A stretch of 52,808 nucleotides of DNA from an uncultured Bacteroidaceae bacterium (GTDB lineage Bacteria; Bacteroidota; Bacteroidia; Bacteroidales; Bacteroidaceae). Shown here in pieces: positions 26,511 to 35,670 of this stretch. Position 1 is the first letter of the stretch. Each line of letters opens with the position of its first letter. Both the position numbers and the translations under genes were made by a program. The DNA lies in assembly GCA_905235525.1 (NCBI GenBank), contig CAJOLW010000015.1:1-52808 (forward strand), written 5' to 3'. The notes below the pieces were generated by a model. That model saw nothing but the letters and a program-made list of their open reading frames with translations, had not been told where the DNA came from and made no database searches.

Positions 26511-28292
26511 CTATTTGTTGATTTTTTTCCACGCATCTGTCAAACCGACTGTGCGATTGAACACAAGGTGCTCTGGTGTAGAGTCAGGATCGACATTGTA
26601 GTAGCCAATACGCTGGAACTGAAGATAATCCATCGGCTTACGAGTAGCGAGCCACTCCTCCACGTATGCCTTCTTGATTTCAAGGCTATTGGGATTGAGG
26701 AAAGGACGCATTGCTTCAATACCACGCACATCACCATGCTCTTTTGAATAGGCAGCCACTTCATCACGAGGATTCTCCACCATCCACAGACGGTCATAAT
26801 TGCGCACCTCTGCCTCAAGGCAATGGTTGCAACTCACCCAGTGAATGGTCTTTCCCTTTATCTTCATGTCGCTATGCGCCTGCCCAGTCTTGGTCTCAGG
26901 TATCAACTCTGCATGAATCTCCACAATGTTACCATTGGCGTCCTTCACCACACAGTCTTCAAGGCTTTCAGGACATTGGATGATGTATGAGTTTTTCAGA
27001 CGCACTTGCTTGCCAGGACCAAGACGGAAGAACTTTTTCGGAGCATCTTCCATAAAGTCCTCACGTTCTATCCACAATTCACGGCTGAACACGATTTCGT
27101 GTGTACCGTCCACTTCATTCTCAGGGTTGTTGATGGCAGTATAAGTCTCTGTCTCACCTTCGGGGAAGTTGGTGATGACCAACTTGACTGGATTGATGAC
27201 AGCACTGACACGTTGTGCACGTTTGTTGAGGTCATCACGTACCGCCGACTCAAACAACGACATCTGATTGAGCGCGTCAAATTTCGTGTATCCAATTTTG
27301 TTGATGAATGACAGAATGCCTTCAGGGCTGTAACCACGACGACGGAAACCGCAGATAGTGGGCATACGTGGGTCATCCCACCCATTCACCACTTTCTCTT
27401 GTACCAATACCAAAAGATTACGTTTGGATAACAAGATATGGGTGAGATTCAGTTTGTTGAATTCTGTCTGACGAGGACGATTGTCATCAATCGGATTGTC
27501 CGTTCCATCCACTTCTTTCGCCCAATCGACAAAGAGGTCGTACAAAGGACGGTGGCTCACAAACTCCAGTGTACACCAAGAATGGGTCACGCCTTCCCAA
27601 TAGTCACACTGTCCATGCGTGAAGTCATACATGGGGTATGCGTTCCATTTGTTGCCAGTACGCCAATGCGGCATATTCAGCACACGGTAGAGGATGGGAT
27701 CACGGAAGTGCATGTTGGGGCTTGCCATGTCAATCTTGGCACGCAGCACCATCTTGCCCGGTTCCATCTTGCCCGAATTCATTTCCTCGAAAAGACGAAG
27801 ACTTTCTTCTACGGGTCGGTCACGATACGGCGAATTGGTTCCCGCCTGTGTCGGAGTTCCTTTCTGTTCAGCAATCTGCTCTGCCGTTTGTTCGTCGATG
27901 TAGGCTCGACCCTGTTTGATCAGTGCAACGGCAAAGTCCCACAACTTCTGGAAATAGTCACTGGCATAATAGATGTTACCCCATTTGAAGCCCAGCCACT
28001 CAATGTCTCGCTTAATCGCCTCCACATATTCCGTGTCTTCCTTCTGTGGATTCGTGTCATCCATACGAAGGTTACATACACCACCATATTTCTGAGCCAT
28101 TCCAAAATCAAGCGCAATCGCCTTGGCATGTCCTATATGCAGATAGCCATTAGGTTCGGGAGGAAAACGTGTCTGCATCCTTCCGCCATTCTTACCTTCG
28201 GCCAAATCCTTCACCAACTGTTCTTCAATAAAGTTGAGAGATTCTTTTTTACTCTCTTCTGCCTTGAGTTCTTCTGCGTTTTCTACACTCAT
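26511..28292 (-). CDS. glnS: Glutaminyl-tRNA synthetase
   Basis: This class I synthetase of 593 residues attaches glutamine to tRNA-Gln. The HIGH motif is at 52-55 within PPEPNGYLHIGHAKAI, and the KMSKS-type motif appears as LLSKRN at 287-292. The PYRDR and HGQCDYWEGVTHSWC (Gln versus Glu discrimination) stretches fit GlnRS rather than GluRS. The two-barrel anticodon-binding C-terminus is complete. The promoter lies about 110 bp upstream, leaving an untranslated leader of roughly 100 bases. Confidence 0.96.
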   Translation of the reverse strand: MSVENAEELKAEESKKESLNFIEEQLVKDLAEGKNGGRMQTRFPPEPNGYLHIGHAKAIALDFGMAQKYGGVCNLRMDDTNPQKEDTEYVEAIKRDIEWLGFKWGNIYYASDYFQKLWDFAVALIKQGRAYIDEQTAEQIAEQKGTPTQAGTNSPYRDRPVEESLRLFEEMNSGKMEPGKMVLRAKIDMASPNMHFRDPILYRVLNMPHWRTGNKWNAYPMYDFTHGQCDYWEGVTHSWCTLEFVSHRPLYDLFVDWAKEVDGTDNPIDDNRPRQTEFNKLNLTHILLSKRNLLVLVQEKVVNGWDDPRMPTICGFRRRGYSPEGILSFINKIGYTKFDALNQMSLFESAVRDDLNKRAQRVSAVINPVKLVITNFPEGETETYTAINNPENEVDGTHEIVFSRELWIEREDFMEDAPKKFFRLGPGKQVRLKNSYIIQCPESLEDCVVKDANGNIVEIHAELIPETKTGQAHSDMKIKGKTIHWVSCNHCLEAEVRNYDRLWMVENPRDEVAAYSKEHGDVRGIEAMRPFLNPNSLEIKKAYVEEWLATRKPMDYLQFQRIGYYNVDPDSTPEHLVFNRTVGLTDAWKKINK

Positions 28293-28403
28293 GTCAACTT
28301 GTTTCTATTTATCGTGTTCTTGTATAAATCGGGTGAATTTCATTCCTCCCATATACTAATTTGTCCCATATAAAAGATGTGTCATTCACTTCAATATTGG
28401 CTG

Positions 28404-28434
28404 CAAAATTACAAAAGATTTTCCTTGTTTCAAG
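28404..28434 (-). promoter_or_regulatory. Promoter of glnS
   Basis: On the minus strand CTTG (28434-28431), 19 bp and TAATTTTG (28411-28404) match the Bacteroidota pattern. Confidence 0.65.
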
Positions 28435-28496
28435 CATGTTCATCCATAAAAATGAAGAAAAAACGCAATTTATGTTAAAAAACACATTTACTAAAA

Positions 28497-28527
28497 CTTG
28501 TTTATTCAAAAATAACCCCTACCTTTG
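28497..28527 (+). promoter_or_regulatory. Plus-strand promoter of a short transcript
   Basis: CTTG at 28497-28500, 19 bp and TACCTTTG at 28520-28527. A terminator follows only about 90 bp later. Confidence 0.6.
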
Positions 28528-28533
28528 CCATCG

Positions 28534-28629
28534 TTATCCTGAAAACAATCTTTTTACCTTAGAAACTAGTACCTAAAAAAGGAAAATGGAGGTGCCTCAT
28601 TGTGAAATGAGACACCTCCAACATTTTTT
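28534..28629 (+). ncRNA. Candidate small RNA
   Basis: A good promoter just upstream and a strong terminator at 28588-28629 define a transcript of about 95 bases. The gap between glnS and uxaC has no plus-strand gene there. No Rfam family is recognised. It could also be a short leader that ends early before uxaC. Confidence 0.45.
28588..28629 (+). terminator. Intrinsic terminator
   Basis: GGAGGTGCCTCATT at 28588-28601 pairs with AATGAGACACCTCC at 28606-28619 (one mismatch), then AACATTTTTT. Confidence 0.8.
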
Positions 28630-28662
28630 CACCCCTGTTGTATCAAGCATCATCCCCCAATC

Positions 28663-28746
28663 GTACCCGAGGGGTACACCCTGCCGTACCCGAGGGGTAC
28701 GCTATGTTGTACCCGAGGGGTACGCTATGTTGTAGTCGAGGGGTAC
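28663..28746. repeat. Four palindromic repeats of exactly 23-bp period
   Basis: The 15-bp palindrome GTACCCGAGGGGTAC begins at 28663, 28686 and 28709; the fourth copy at 28732 differs at two bases (GTAGTCGAGGGGTAC). The 8-bp linkers after copies 2 and 3 are identical (GCTATGTT). They lie about 75 bp before the -33 element of uxaC. Regular, two-turn spacing of palindromes suggests cooperative binding of a dimeric protein. Confidence 0.85.
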
Positions 28747-28819
28747 GATTTCTAAAAAGGGAGGTTCACAGAAAAAATCAGGTAGATTAAGTCCGTTTCT
28801 GAAGGTTTTCTCAAGATTT

Positions 28820-28851
28820 TTTGTATGAAGAAAAAATAATCACTACATTTG
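28820..28851 (+). promoter_or_regulatory. Promoter of uxaC
   Basis: TTTG at 28820-28823, 20 bp and TACATTTG at 28844-28851; start codon 37 bp downstream. Confidence 0.65.
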
Positions 28852-28887
28852 CAAAAACAAAATCATTTAATCAAAATCTATCATCTC

Positions 28888-30306
28888 ATGAAACCTTTTA
28901 TGGACGAGAACTTCTTGTTGCAAAGTGAAACAGCACAGAAGTTATATCACGAACATGCGGCAAAGATGCCGATTATTGACTATCACTGTCATCTTGTTCC
29001 TCGGCAAGTGGCTGAAAACAAGCGTTTTGAATCTATTACACAGATTTGGTTGGGTGGTGACCACTATAAGTGGAGAGCCATGCGCAGCAATGGCGTGGCA
29101 GAGCGTTTCATCACAGGCAAAGACACTTCTGACTGGGAAAAATTCGAAAAGTGGGCAGAAACCGTCCCATACACTTTCCGCAACCCGCTCTACCACTGGA
29201 CACACTTGGAACTCAAGACTGCATTCGGCATCAACAAGACGCTGAATCCCGAGAATGCCCGCGAAATTTTCGAAGAATGCAACGATCAAATCAAGAAGGA
29301 TCCCAAGTTTACGCCACGCGGTTTGATGAAGCACTACAACGTGAAAGTGGTCTGCACCACCGACGACCCTGTGGATTCATTGGAATACCACAAGCAAGTG
29401 GCTGACGACCCCACCATGGAGACCAAGATGCTTCCTACCTGGCGTCCCGACAAGGCAATGGCAGTGGAAGTTCCAGCCAACTTCAAGGCATACGTGGATA
29501 AACTCTCCGAAGTGAGCGGAAAAGCCATCAACGGCTTCAACGACTATATTGATGCCATTCAGGCACGTCACGATTTCTTTGCTTCAATGGGATGTAAACT
29601 CTCCGACCACGGCATCGAGGAGTTCTACGCAGAAGACTACACAGACGAAGAGATTAAAGCCATTTTCAACAAAGTGTACAATGGCAAAGAACTCTGCAAA
29701 GAAGAGATTTTGAAGTTCAAGTCCGCCATGATGCACATCTTCGGAGTGCAGGACGCTGAAGCCGGTTGGGCACAGCAATTTCACTATGGTGCTATCCGCG
29801 ACAATAACTCAAAGATGTTCAAACTGATTGGTCCCGACACGGGTTTTGACTCCATCGGTGAATTCAATACCGCCAAGAAGTGCTCAAAATTCCTTGACCG
29901 CTTGAACTCAGAAGGCAAACTGGCAAAGACCATCCTCTACAACCTGAACCCATGTGCCAACGAAGTGCTTGCCACCATGTTGGGCAACTTCCAAGACGGT
30001 TCCATCCCTGGCAAGATTCAGTGGGGTTCTGGCTGGTGGTTCCTTGATCAGAAGGACGGCATGACCAAACAGATGAACGCACTTTCATTGCTCGGTCTGC
30101 TAAGCCGATTTGTAGGTATGCTCACCGACTCACGTTCCTTCCTCTCCTACCCTCGCCACGAATACTTCCGCCGCATTCTCTGCAACCTCGTTGCCACCGA
30201 CATCGAAAATGGCGAAGTGCCCTACGTGGGTTATGAGGAGAAGCGTGTCAATCAGATGATTGAGGACATTGCCTACAACAATGCCAAGAACTATTTCCAG
30301 TTCTAA
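28888..30306 (+). CDS. uxaC: Glucuronate (uronate) isomerase
   Basis: UxaC interconverts glucuronate and fructuronate, or galacturonate and tagaturonate, the first step of hexuronate use. The 472-residue length is normal when the ATG at 28888 is used; the frame is open from a TTG at 28849 that lies in the -7 box. The motif IIDYHCHL (31-36 for DYHCHL) supplies metal ligands of this amidohydrolase-like fold; TDDP, WRPDKAMA and GSGWWFLD are conserved blocks. Other uronate genes are not in the window, so it is a single gene here. The 23-bp palindromes upstream may be its operators. Confidence 0.95.
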   Translation: MKPFMDENFLLQSETAQKLYHEHAAKMPIIDYHCHLVPRQVAENKRFESITQIWLGGDHYKWRAMRSNGVAERFITGKDTSDWEKFEKWAETVPYTFRNPLYHWTHLELKTAFGINKTLNPENAREIFEECNDQIKKDPKFTPRGLMKHYNVKVVCTTDDPVDSLEYHKQVADDPTMETKMLPTWRPDKAMAVEVPANFKAYVDKLSEVSGKAINGFNDYIDAIQARHDFFASMGCKLSDHGIEEFYAEDYTDEEIKAIFNKVYNGKELCKEEILKFKSAMMHIFGVQDAEAGWAQQFHYGAIRDNNSKMFKLIGPDTGFDSIGEFNTAKKCSKFLDRLNSEGKLAKTILYNLNPCANEVLATMLGNFQDGSIPGKIQWGSGWWFLDQKDGMTKQMNALSLLGLLSRFVGMLTDSRSFLSYPRHEYFRRILCNLVATDIENGEVPYVGYEEKRVNQMIEDIAYNNAKNYFQF

Positions 30307-30353
30307 CCATCTGCCTATCTAAACTCAAAACCCTCAACTCCAAACTCTACACA

Positions 30354-31076
30354 TTGCCCACACCAGATTTTCGTTTCAAACAATTCACCATCCGCCACGA
30401 CCGTTCAGCCATGAAAGTCGGGACGGATGGTGTGTTGCTTGGAGCATGGGCAAGACTTCCGGAGAACAAGGGGGGGGCTTCTCCTCAAAGGGTGTTGGAT
30501 GTCGGTACAGGAACAGGGTTGATTGCCCTCATGCTGGCACAGCGATTACCCGATGCCATGATAGATGGAATAGACATTGACGCACCTTCCATTGAACAAG
30601 CAAAAGAGAATGTTGACAATTCCATTTTCAGCACTCGAATCAATATGAAAGAATTGGATTTTTCACTCCTTAGTTGTTTCTCGAGTAAATTCGATTTAAT
30701 CGTTTCAAATCCACCATTTTACAAAGAGGAAACTTTAGGAGGGAAAAAAGCACGAGATGCCGCTCGCCACACATCTTCTCTCCCCTTTGAAAAATTGATT
30801 TCCAACGCTGCGAAATTGATGACAGACGATGGTTTCTTCTGTGTCATTATTCCCTTTCAAAGTGCCAACGATTTCATTAGCATTTGTGTGGCAAACAGAC
30901 TCTACCTGACACGTCGAATGAATATTCGTTCCACAGAACGTAAACCCTTCAATCGTGTCATGCTGGAATTTTGCACATCCATCCAACCAACAGAAAATCT
31001 CACGCTGACACTCTATGATACAGACAGACAGCGAACAACTGAATACAAAGAACTCACCAAAGATTTTTATCTATGA
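30354..31076 (+). CDS. tRNA1(Val) (adenine-N6)-methyltransferase TrmN6/YfiC
   Basis: This 240-residue protein carries the SAM-binding DVGTGTG at 49-55 and the N6-adenine catalytic NPPF at 119-122. The start FKQFTIRHDRSAMKVGTDGV is typical of YfiC-like tRNA adenine-37 methyltransferases. No ATG is available before this conserved start, so the TTG at 30354 is probably used. It is preceded by a spacer with TAAACTC-type repeats, follows uxaC by 47 bp, and overlaps the HD gene by four bases. Confidence 0.82.
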   Translation: MPTPDFRFKQFTIRHDRSAMKVGTDGVLLGAWARLPENKGGASPQRVLDVGTGTGLIALMLAQRLPDAMIDGIDIDAPSIEQAKENVDNSIFSTRINMKELDFSLLSCFSSKFDLIVSNPPFYKEETLGGKKARDAARHTSSLPFEKLISNAAKLMTDDGFFCVIIPFQSANDFISICVANRLYLTRRMNIRSTERKPFNRVMLEFCTSIQPTENLTLTLYDTDRQRTTEYKELTKDFYL

Positions 31077-31609
31077 ACTACCAAGCCATCATTGATAAAT
31101 ACTACCCTGAGGAGAATGAACTGAAACACATTCTCATGGTGCATAGTCGCAGTGTGGCAGACAAGGCACTCGCCATTGTTGACCAGCACCCCGAATTGAA
31201 TGCAGACCGTCAATTTGTGGAAGAATCTGCCATGCTCCACGACATAGGCATTTTCCGTTGCGATGCAGCAGGTGTTCAATGCTTTGGAACCGAACCGTAC
31301 ATCTGTCATGGCACCATTGGCGCAGAACTGCTTCGCGCAGAGGGATTCCCACGCCATGCCAGAGTGTGCGAACGACATACTGGTGCAGGGCTTTCTCTCC
31401 AAGAAATAGAGCAGCAAAATCTGCCCGTTCCTCACCAAGATTTACTGCCCGAAACCATCGAGGAACAAATCATCTGCTATGCTGACAAATTCTTTTCAAA
31501 AACCAAACTCACCACAGAAAAGACATTAGAGCAAGCCACCCGTTCACTGTCCAAATTTGGCAACGAAGGAGTGGAACGATTCGTTAAATGGTCTAAAAGG
31601 TTCGGGTAA
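31073..31609 (+). CDS. HD-domain protein, putative phosphohydrolase
   Basis: This 178-residue protein has the HD metal site: His24 (LMVHSRSVADKAL), His56-Asp57 (AMLHDIGIF), then HGTIGAELL and the later Asp in CYADKFFSK. The family hydrolyses phosphate esters, often of nucleotides. Its ATG overlaps the stop of the methyltransferase (ATGA), so both are coupled. The substrate is unknown. Confidence 0.8.
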   Translation: MNYQAIIDKYYPEENELKHILMVHSRSVADKALAIVDQHPELNADRQFVEESAMLHDIGIFRCDAAGVQCFGTEPYICHGTIGAELLRAEGFPRHARVCERHTGAGLSLQEIEQQNLPVPHQDLLPETIEEQIICYADKFFSKTKLTTEKTLEQATRSLSKFGNEGVERFVKWSKRFG

Positions 31610-31634
31610 ATTAGTATTTATTAAAATAAATATA

Positions 31635-31665
31635 TCTGTTATTTCCCGAAAAAGTCGTACCTTTG
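31635..31665 (+). promoter_or_regulatory. Promoter very close to the lptD-like start
   Basis: TCTG at 31635-31638, 19 bp and TACCTTTG at 31658-31665; only nine bases separate the box from the ATG at 31675. Confidence 0.55.
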
Positions 31666-31674
31666 CCCCGTTTT

Positions 31675-34581
31675 ATGAGAAGGCAGAGGTTTATTGCGTC
31701 ATTGCTCGTACTGGTCATGGTGTTATCCATGACGGCTTTCAACAATCCATTGGTCGGCAAATATCCGTTTTTTGTCGGCCATCATGCTGTTGACACTACA
31801 CATACAGATTCCTCACTGTCAGTTTCCGACACTCTATCACCCAACACAACAGACCGTCAAGACACTGTACAAATGTCTGAATCTGATTCTCTGCTCCTGA
31901 ACCTTGACTCTCTCAAAGCACGTTTCGACCGTGAACACGGTATTGACGCTAACAAATCAAGAGCCATCCAGTGGAACGATTCTGTGGCTGCGGCTGAAGA
32001 CTCCATTCAAAAATCGCAGAAAAAAAGTGCGCTTGATGCTCCTGTCGTCTATACTGCCACCGACTCCATGACCTTTTTCATGGACACCAAAACCGCTCAC
32101 CTTTATGGAAATGCCGATGTGAAATATCAGAACATCGACCTCACGTCTGAAAACATTCGCATGAACATGGACAGTTCCATCGTGCATGCCACCTACGGTC
32201 TTGACTCTCTTGGCAACATGTTTGGCAAACCCGTCTTCAAGGAAGGTAGCGACGAATACAAAACCCAGACCATGTCCTACAACTTCAAGACAAAGAAGGG
32301 TTTTATCACCAACCTTTACACAACTCAAGAAGAAGGGTTCATCACATCAGAAGAGGCAAAGAAAAGCAAAGATGGAATCTATTATGCAGGAAAAGGTACC
32401 TACACTACCTGTGACGAAGAACATCCGCATTTCTACATCCGAATGTCGCGCATGAAAGTTCGTCCGGGCAAGAACGTCTTTTCCGGTCCTGCATGGTTAG
32501 TGGTGGAAGATGTACCACTTCCCCTTGCCATTCCTTTCGCCTACTTCCCCATCACCGGCACCTATTCCAGCGGTTTCATCATGCCAACCTATGGTGACGA
32601 GTTCACCCGAGGATTCTATCTGCGCGATGGTGGTTACTACTTCGCCATCAGCGACTACATGGACTTGAAAGTGACAGGCGAGATCTTCACAAAAGGTTCA
32701 TGGGGCGTTGGTGCACAGACCACCTACAAGAAGCGTTATAAATATAGCGGTAATTTTTATTTCAATTACCAAGTGACCAAAGATGGCGAGAAAAACATGC
32801 CCGACTATAGTGTACAGAAGAACTTCAAGATACAATGGAGCCACCGCACCGATCCCAAGTCTTCTCCCAACAGCACCTTCTCTGCCAGCGTGAACTTCGC
32901 CACACAATCCTACGAGAAGAACAACCTCACCTCGCTCTACAATCCAACATCCTACTCACAGAGCACCCGCACATCTTCTGTGTCCTATTCGCACAACTTC
33001 CGCAAAATCGGACTTTCCCTATCCAGTTCTTTCAATATATCGCAAAATATGCGCGATTCCACCATTGCGCTCACACTGCCTTCTATGTCGTGGTCCTTAT
33101 CGACCGTCTATCCTTTCAAACGTAAGGTGGCAGTGGGTAAAGAACGCTGGTATGAAAAAATTAGCCTGAAATATACAGGAACACTATCCAATTCCATCAG
33201 CACCAAAGAAGACAAGTTATTACATTCCTCCCTTGTCAAAGATTGGAAAAACGGCATGCGACACAACATTCCGATTTCAGCCTCCTTCAATATTTTGAAA
33301 TATATCAACATTACCCCGATGCTCAATTACACAGAGCGGTGGTACACCAACAAAGTCATCCAGAGTTGGGACGAAGGTAGTAACAAAGTGGTACGTGACA
33401 CCATTTATGGCTTCAACCGTGTGTTCGACTATAACCTCTCTTTGAGTGCCAACACTAAACTTTATGGTTTTTACAAGCCTAATCCCAAAGTGTTCGGGAA
33501 TAAACTACAAATGGTACGTCATGTCATCACGCCATCCATCAGTTTCAGTTATGCGCCCGACTTTGGCGACAGCAAATGGGGATATTGGAAAACCTACACA
33601 CGTACAGACGAAGACGGCAATGTAACACAAGTGCCTTATTCTCCATATGCAGGTTCTCTCTATGGAGCCCCTTCTGTCGGGAAAACTGGTGCCGTCAGTT
33701 TCAGTCTCTCCAACAATGTGGAGGCAAAAATCAAAGACCGTAACGACTCCATCAAAAAGGTAAGCATCATTGACGAACTCGGAGCGTCCCTGTCCTACAA
33801 TATGGCAGCCGAGCGCCAGCCGTGGTCCAACCTATCCACTCGTCTGCGTCTGAAATGGGGAAAGACCACTTTCAACATGAGTGCCGTCTTTATGACATAC
33901 GCTTATGAATTTGACAAGAACGGTAATGTTGTGGTAGGTGACCGTACCGAATGGTCATACGGACGTTGGGGACGTTTCCAAGGCATGTCGAAGAACCTGT
34001 CTTACACCTTCAACAACCAGTCCTTCCGACAAATCAAGGAGAAAATCAGAAAACTGTTTGGACGAGGCAAAGACAGTGAAGAAGAAATAGATGACATTGC
34101 CTCAGAGGAGGGAAGCGAGGATGTTGACGATTTGGAAACGAACATTGACAATCCCAACAAAACAAAAAGCGAATCCTCTGACGGGTTGGACGCCGATGGT
34201 TACATGAAGTTCCAAATCCCCTGGTCCTTCTCCATCTCCTACGGACTCACCATGTACGAAGACCGTAGCAAGGACATCAATGTCAAGACCATGCGCTATC
34301 CCTACTCCTTCACCCAGAACCTCAACTTCTCGGGCAACCTGAAACTGGCAAGCAACTGGAACTGCAACTTCGCCTCGGGATGGGACTTCACCACCAAGAA
34401 GATTTCCATGACCACAGTCAACATCTCTCGCGACATGCACTGCTTCAACATCTCCTGCGGACTCGTGTTCGGCGTTTACACCAGTTACCACATCTCCCTG
34501 CGTGCCAATGCCAGCACCCTTACCGACGCCCTCAAGTACGACAAGAAGTCAAGTTATTCAAGTTCTATCCAATGGTACTAA
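31675..34581 (+). CDS. LptD-like outer-membrane LPS assembly protein
   Basis: This protein has 968 residues from the ATG at 31675. A signal segment (ASLLVLVMVLSMTAF) leads into an OstA-like periplasmic part: DTKTAHLYGNADVKYQNIDL and YFPITGTYSSGFIMPTYGDE are typical of the Bacteroidota LptD group. The rest is a long outer-membrane barrel rich in aromatic, alternating strands. It should insert LPS into the outer leaflet. An acidic insert near 800-840 (SEEEIDDIASEEGSEDVDD) is a low-complexity loop. It sits upstream of ruvX and def. Confidence 0.82.
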   Translation: MRRQRFIASLLVLVMVLSMTAFNNPLVGKYPFFVGHHAVDTTHTDSSLSVSDTLSPNTTDRQDTVQMSESDSLLLNLDSLKARFDREHGIDANKSRAIQWNDSVAAAEDSIQKSQKKSALDAPVVYTATDSMTFFMDTKTAHLYGNADVKYQNIDLTSENIRMNMDSSIVHATYGLDSLGNMFGKPVFKEGSDEYKTQTMSYNFKTKKGFITNLYTTQEEGFITSEEAKKSKDGIYYAGKGTYTTCDEEHPHFYIRMSRMKVRPGKNVFSGPAWLVVEDVPLPLAIPFAYFPITGTYSSGFIMPTYGDEFTRGFYLRDGGYYFAISDYMDLKVTGEIFTKGSWGVGAQTTYKKRYKYSGNFYFNYQVTKDGEKNMPDYSVQKNFKIQWSHRTDPKSSPNSTFSASVNFATQSYEKNNLTSLYNPTSYSQSTRTSSVSYSHNFRKIGLSLSSSFNISQNMRDSTIALTLPSMSWSLSTVYPFKRKVAVGKERWYEKISLKYTGTLSNSISTKEDKLLHSSLVKDWKNGMRHNIPISASFNILKYINITPMLNYTERWYTNKVIQSWDEGSNKVVRDTIYGFNRVFDYNLSLSANTKLYGFYKPNPKVFGNKLQMVRHVITPSISFSYAPDFGDSKWGYWKTYTRTDEDGNVTQVPYSPYAGSLYGAPSVGKTGAVSFSLSNNVEAKIKDRNDSIKKVSIIDELGASLSYNMAAERQPWSNLSTRLRLKWGKTTFNMSAVFMTYAYEFDKNGNVVVGDRTEWSYGRWGRFQGMSKNLSYTFNNQSFRQIKEKIRKLFGRGKDSEEEIDDIASEEGSEDVDDLETNIDNPNKTKSESSDGLDADGYMKFQIPWSFSISYGLTMYEDRSKDINVKTMRYPYSFTQNLNFSGNLKLASNWNCNFASGWDFTTKKISMTTVNISRDMHCFNISCGLVFGVYTSYHISLRANASTLTDALKYDKKSSYSSSIQWY

Positions 34582-34585
34582 GATA

Positions 34586-34625
34586 AATTGTACATTGTAC
34601 ATTGCAAAATTGTAAATAAAATAAG
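34586..34625. repeat. AT-rich spacer repeat before ruvX
   Basis: AAATTGTACAT followed by AAAATTGTAAATAAA directly before the start codon; nearly the same sequence precedes def at 35045-35086. Confidence 0.65.
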
Positions 34626-35039
34626 ATGTCAAGAATACTCGCTATTGATTATGGACAGAAACGCACAGGCATCGCTGTGACAGACACCCTGCAGATGATC
34701 GCCAACGGACTTGCCACCGTCGAGACGAAGGAACTCGAAAAGTTCATCGTTGACTATGTGGCAAGTGAGGATGTATCTACCATTGTTGTGGGCAAGCCCA
34801 CTCAAATGAATGGTGAGAACAGCGAGAACATGAAGCGCATCGAACCATTCTTCAATCGGTTGAAGCGACTCTTTCCCGACAAGGAAATCACCTACTACGA
34901 TGAGCGTTTCACCTCTGTACTGGCCCACCAAGCCATGCTACAAAGCGGCATCGGAAAGAAAGCCCGACAGAACAAGGCTCTCGTTGATAAAATCAGCGCC
35001 ACCATCATCCTCGAGGACTACCTGCAAAGCATCAGATAG
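34626..35039 (+). CDS. ruvX: Putative pre-16S rRNA nuclease (RuvX/YqgF)
   Basis: This 137-residue RNase H-like protein starts MSRILAIDYGQKRTGIAVTD, the family signature with the catalytic Asp8. The later DERFTS and the C-terminal DKISATIILEDYL complete the metal site. YqgF takes part in maturation of 16S rRNA; older annotations call it Holliday junction resolvase-like. It is followed by def. Confidence 0.93.
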   Translation: MSRILAIDYGQKRTGIAVTDTLQMIANGLATVETKELEKFIVDYVASEDVSTIVVGKPTQMNGENSENMKRIEPFFNRLKRLFPDKEITYYDERFTSVLAHQAMLQSGIGKKARQNKALVDKISATIILEDYLQSIR

Positions 35040-35044
35040 ATAAA

Positions 35045-35086
35045 TAAATTGTACATAGTAAATTATAAAATTGTAAATAAATAAAA
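35045..35086. repeat. AT-rich spacer repeat before def
   Basis: Near-copy of the spacer at 34586-34625 (AAATTGTACAT, AAAATTGTAAATAAA) directly before the def start codon. Confidence 0.65.
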
Positions 35087-35647
35087 ATGGTTCTTCCCAT
35101 GTACATATTCGGTCAGCCAGTGCTCCGCAAGACTGCCGAAGAGATAGACTTCAACGCCTATCCCAACCTACAAGAACTCATCGTCAACATGTTTGAGACC
35201 CTCGAACGCTCTGAAGGCGTCGGACTCGCTGCTCCACAAGTGGGACTGCCTATCCGCCTCTTCATCATCGACCTTGATGTCATCTCTGACGATGAGCCAC
35301 AGTACAAAGGCTACCGCCACACGTTCATCAACCCCGAAATCATTGAAGAGAGCGAAGAAACCGTTTCCATGTCGGAAGGCTGCCTATCCATCCCTGGCAT
35401 CAACGAGAGTGTGAAGCGTCCCGCTAAAGTGTTGGTGAACTACTTCGATGAGAACGGCGACGAGCAGGAACGTTGGCTCGAAGGCTTCGAAGCACGTGTG
35501 TTCCAACATGAATACGACCACCTCGACGGCAAAATGTTCGTTGACCATCTGTCCCCCTTCCGTAAGCAGATGATTAAGTCTAAACTCATCGCCATGACCA
35601 AAGGTAAGTTCTCTGCCCACTACAAGTGCAAACCCAATAGAGGTTGA
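35087..35647 (+). CDS. def: Peptide deformylase
   Basis: This enzyme of 186 residues removes the formyl group from new proteins. All three motifs are present: GVGLAAPQVG at 44-53, EGCLS at 97-101 (metal Cys99) and HEYDH at 141-145 (two metal His and the catalytic Glu). A second in-frame ATG at codon 5 would also serve. Next to ruvX, a common Bacteroidales order. Confidence 0.96.
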   Translation: MVLPMYIFGQPVLRKTAEEIDFNAYPNLQELIVNMFETLERSEGVGLAAPQVGLPIRLFIIDLDVISDDEPQYKGYRHTFINPEIIEESEETVSMSEGCLSIPGINESVKRPAKVLVNYFDENGDEQERWLEGFEARVFQHEYDHLDGKMFVDHLSPFRKQMIKSKLIAMTKGKFSAHYKCKPNRG

Positions 35648-35670
35648 GGGTTTAGGGGGTAGAGCTGAGG

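Noticed and set aside
28586-28739. Small open frame starting with ATG at 28586
   Set aside because: It runs through the terminator hairpin and the palindromic repeats, so its codons are dictated by repeat sequence.
28663-28746. CRISPR-like regular spacing
   Set aside because: The 15-bp units are palindromes with 8-bp, partly identical linkers; spacers are far too short and no cas gene is present.
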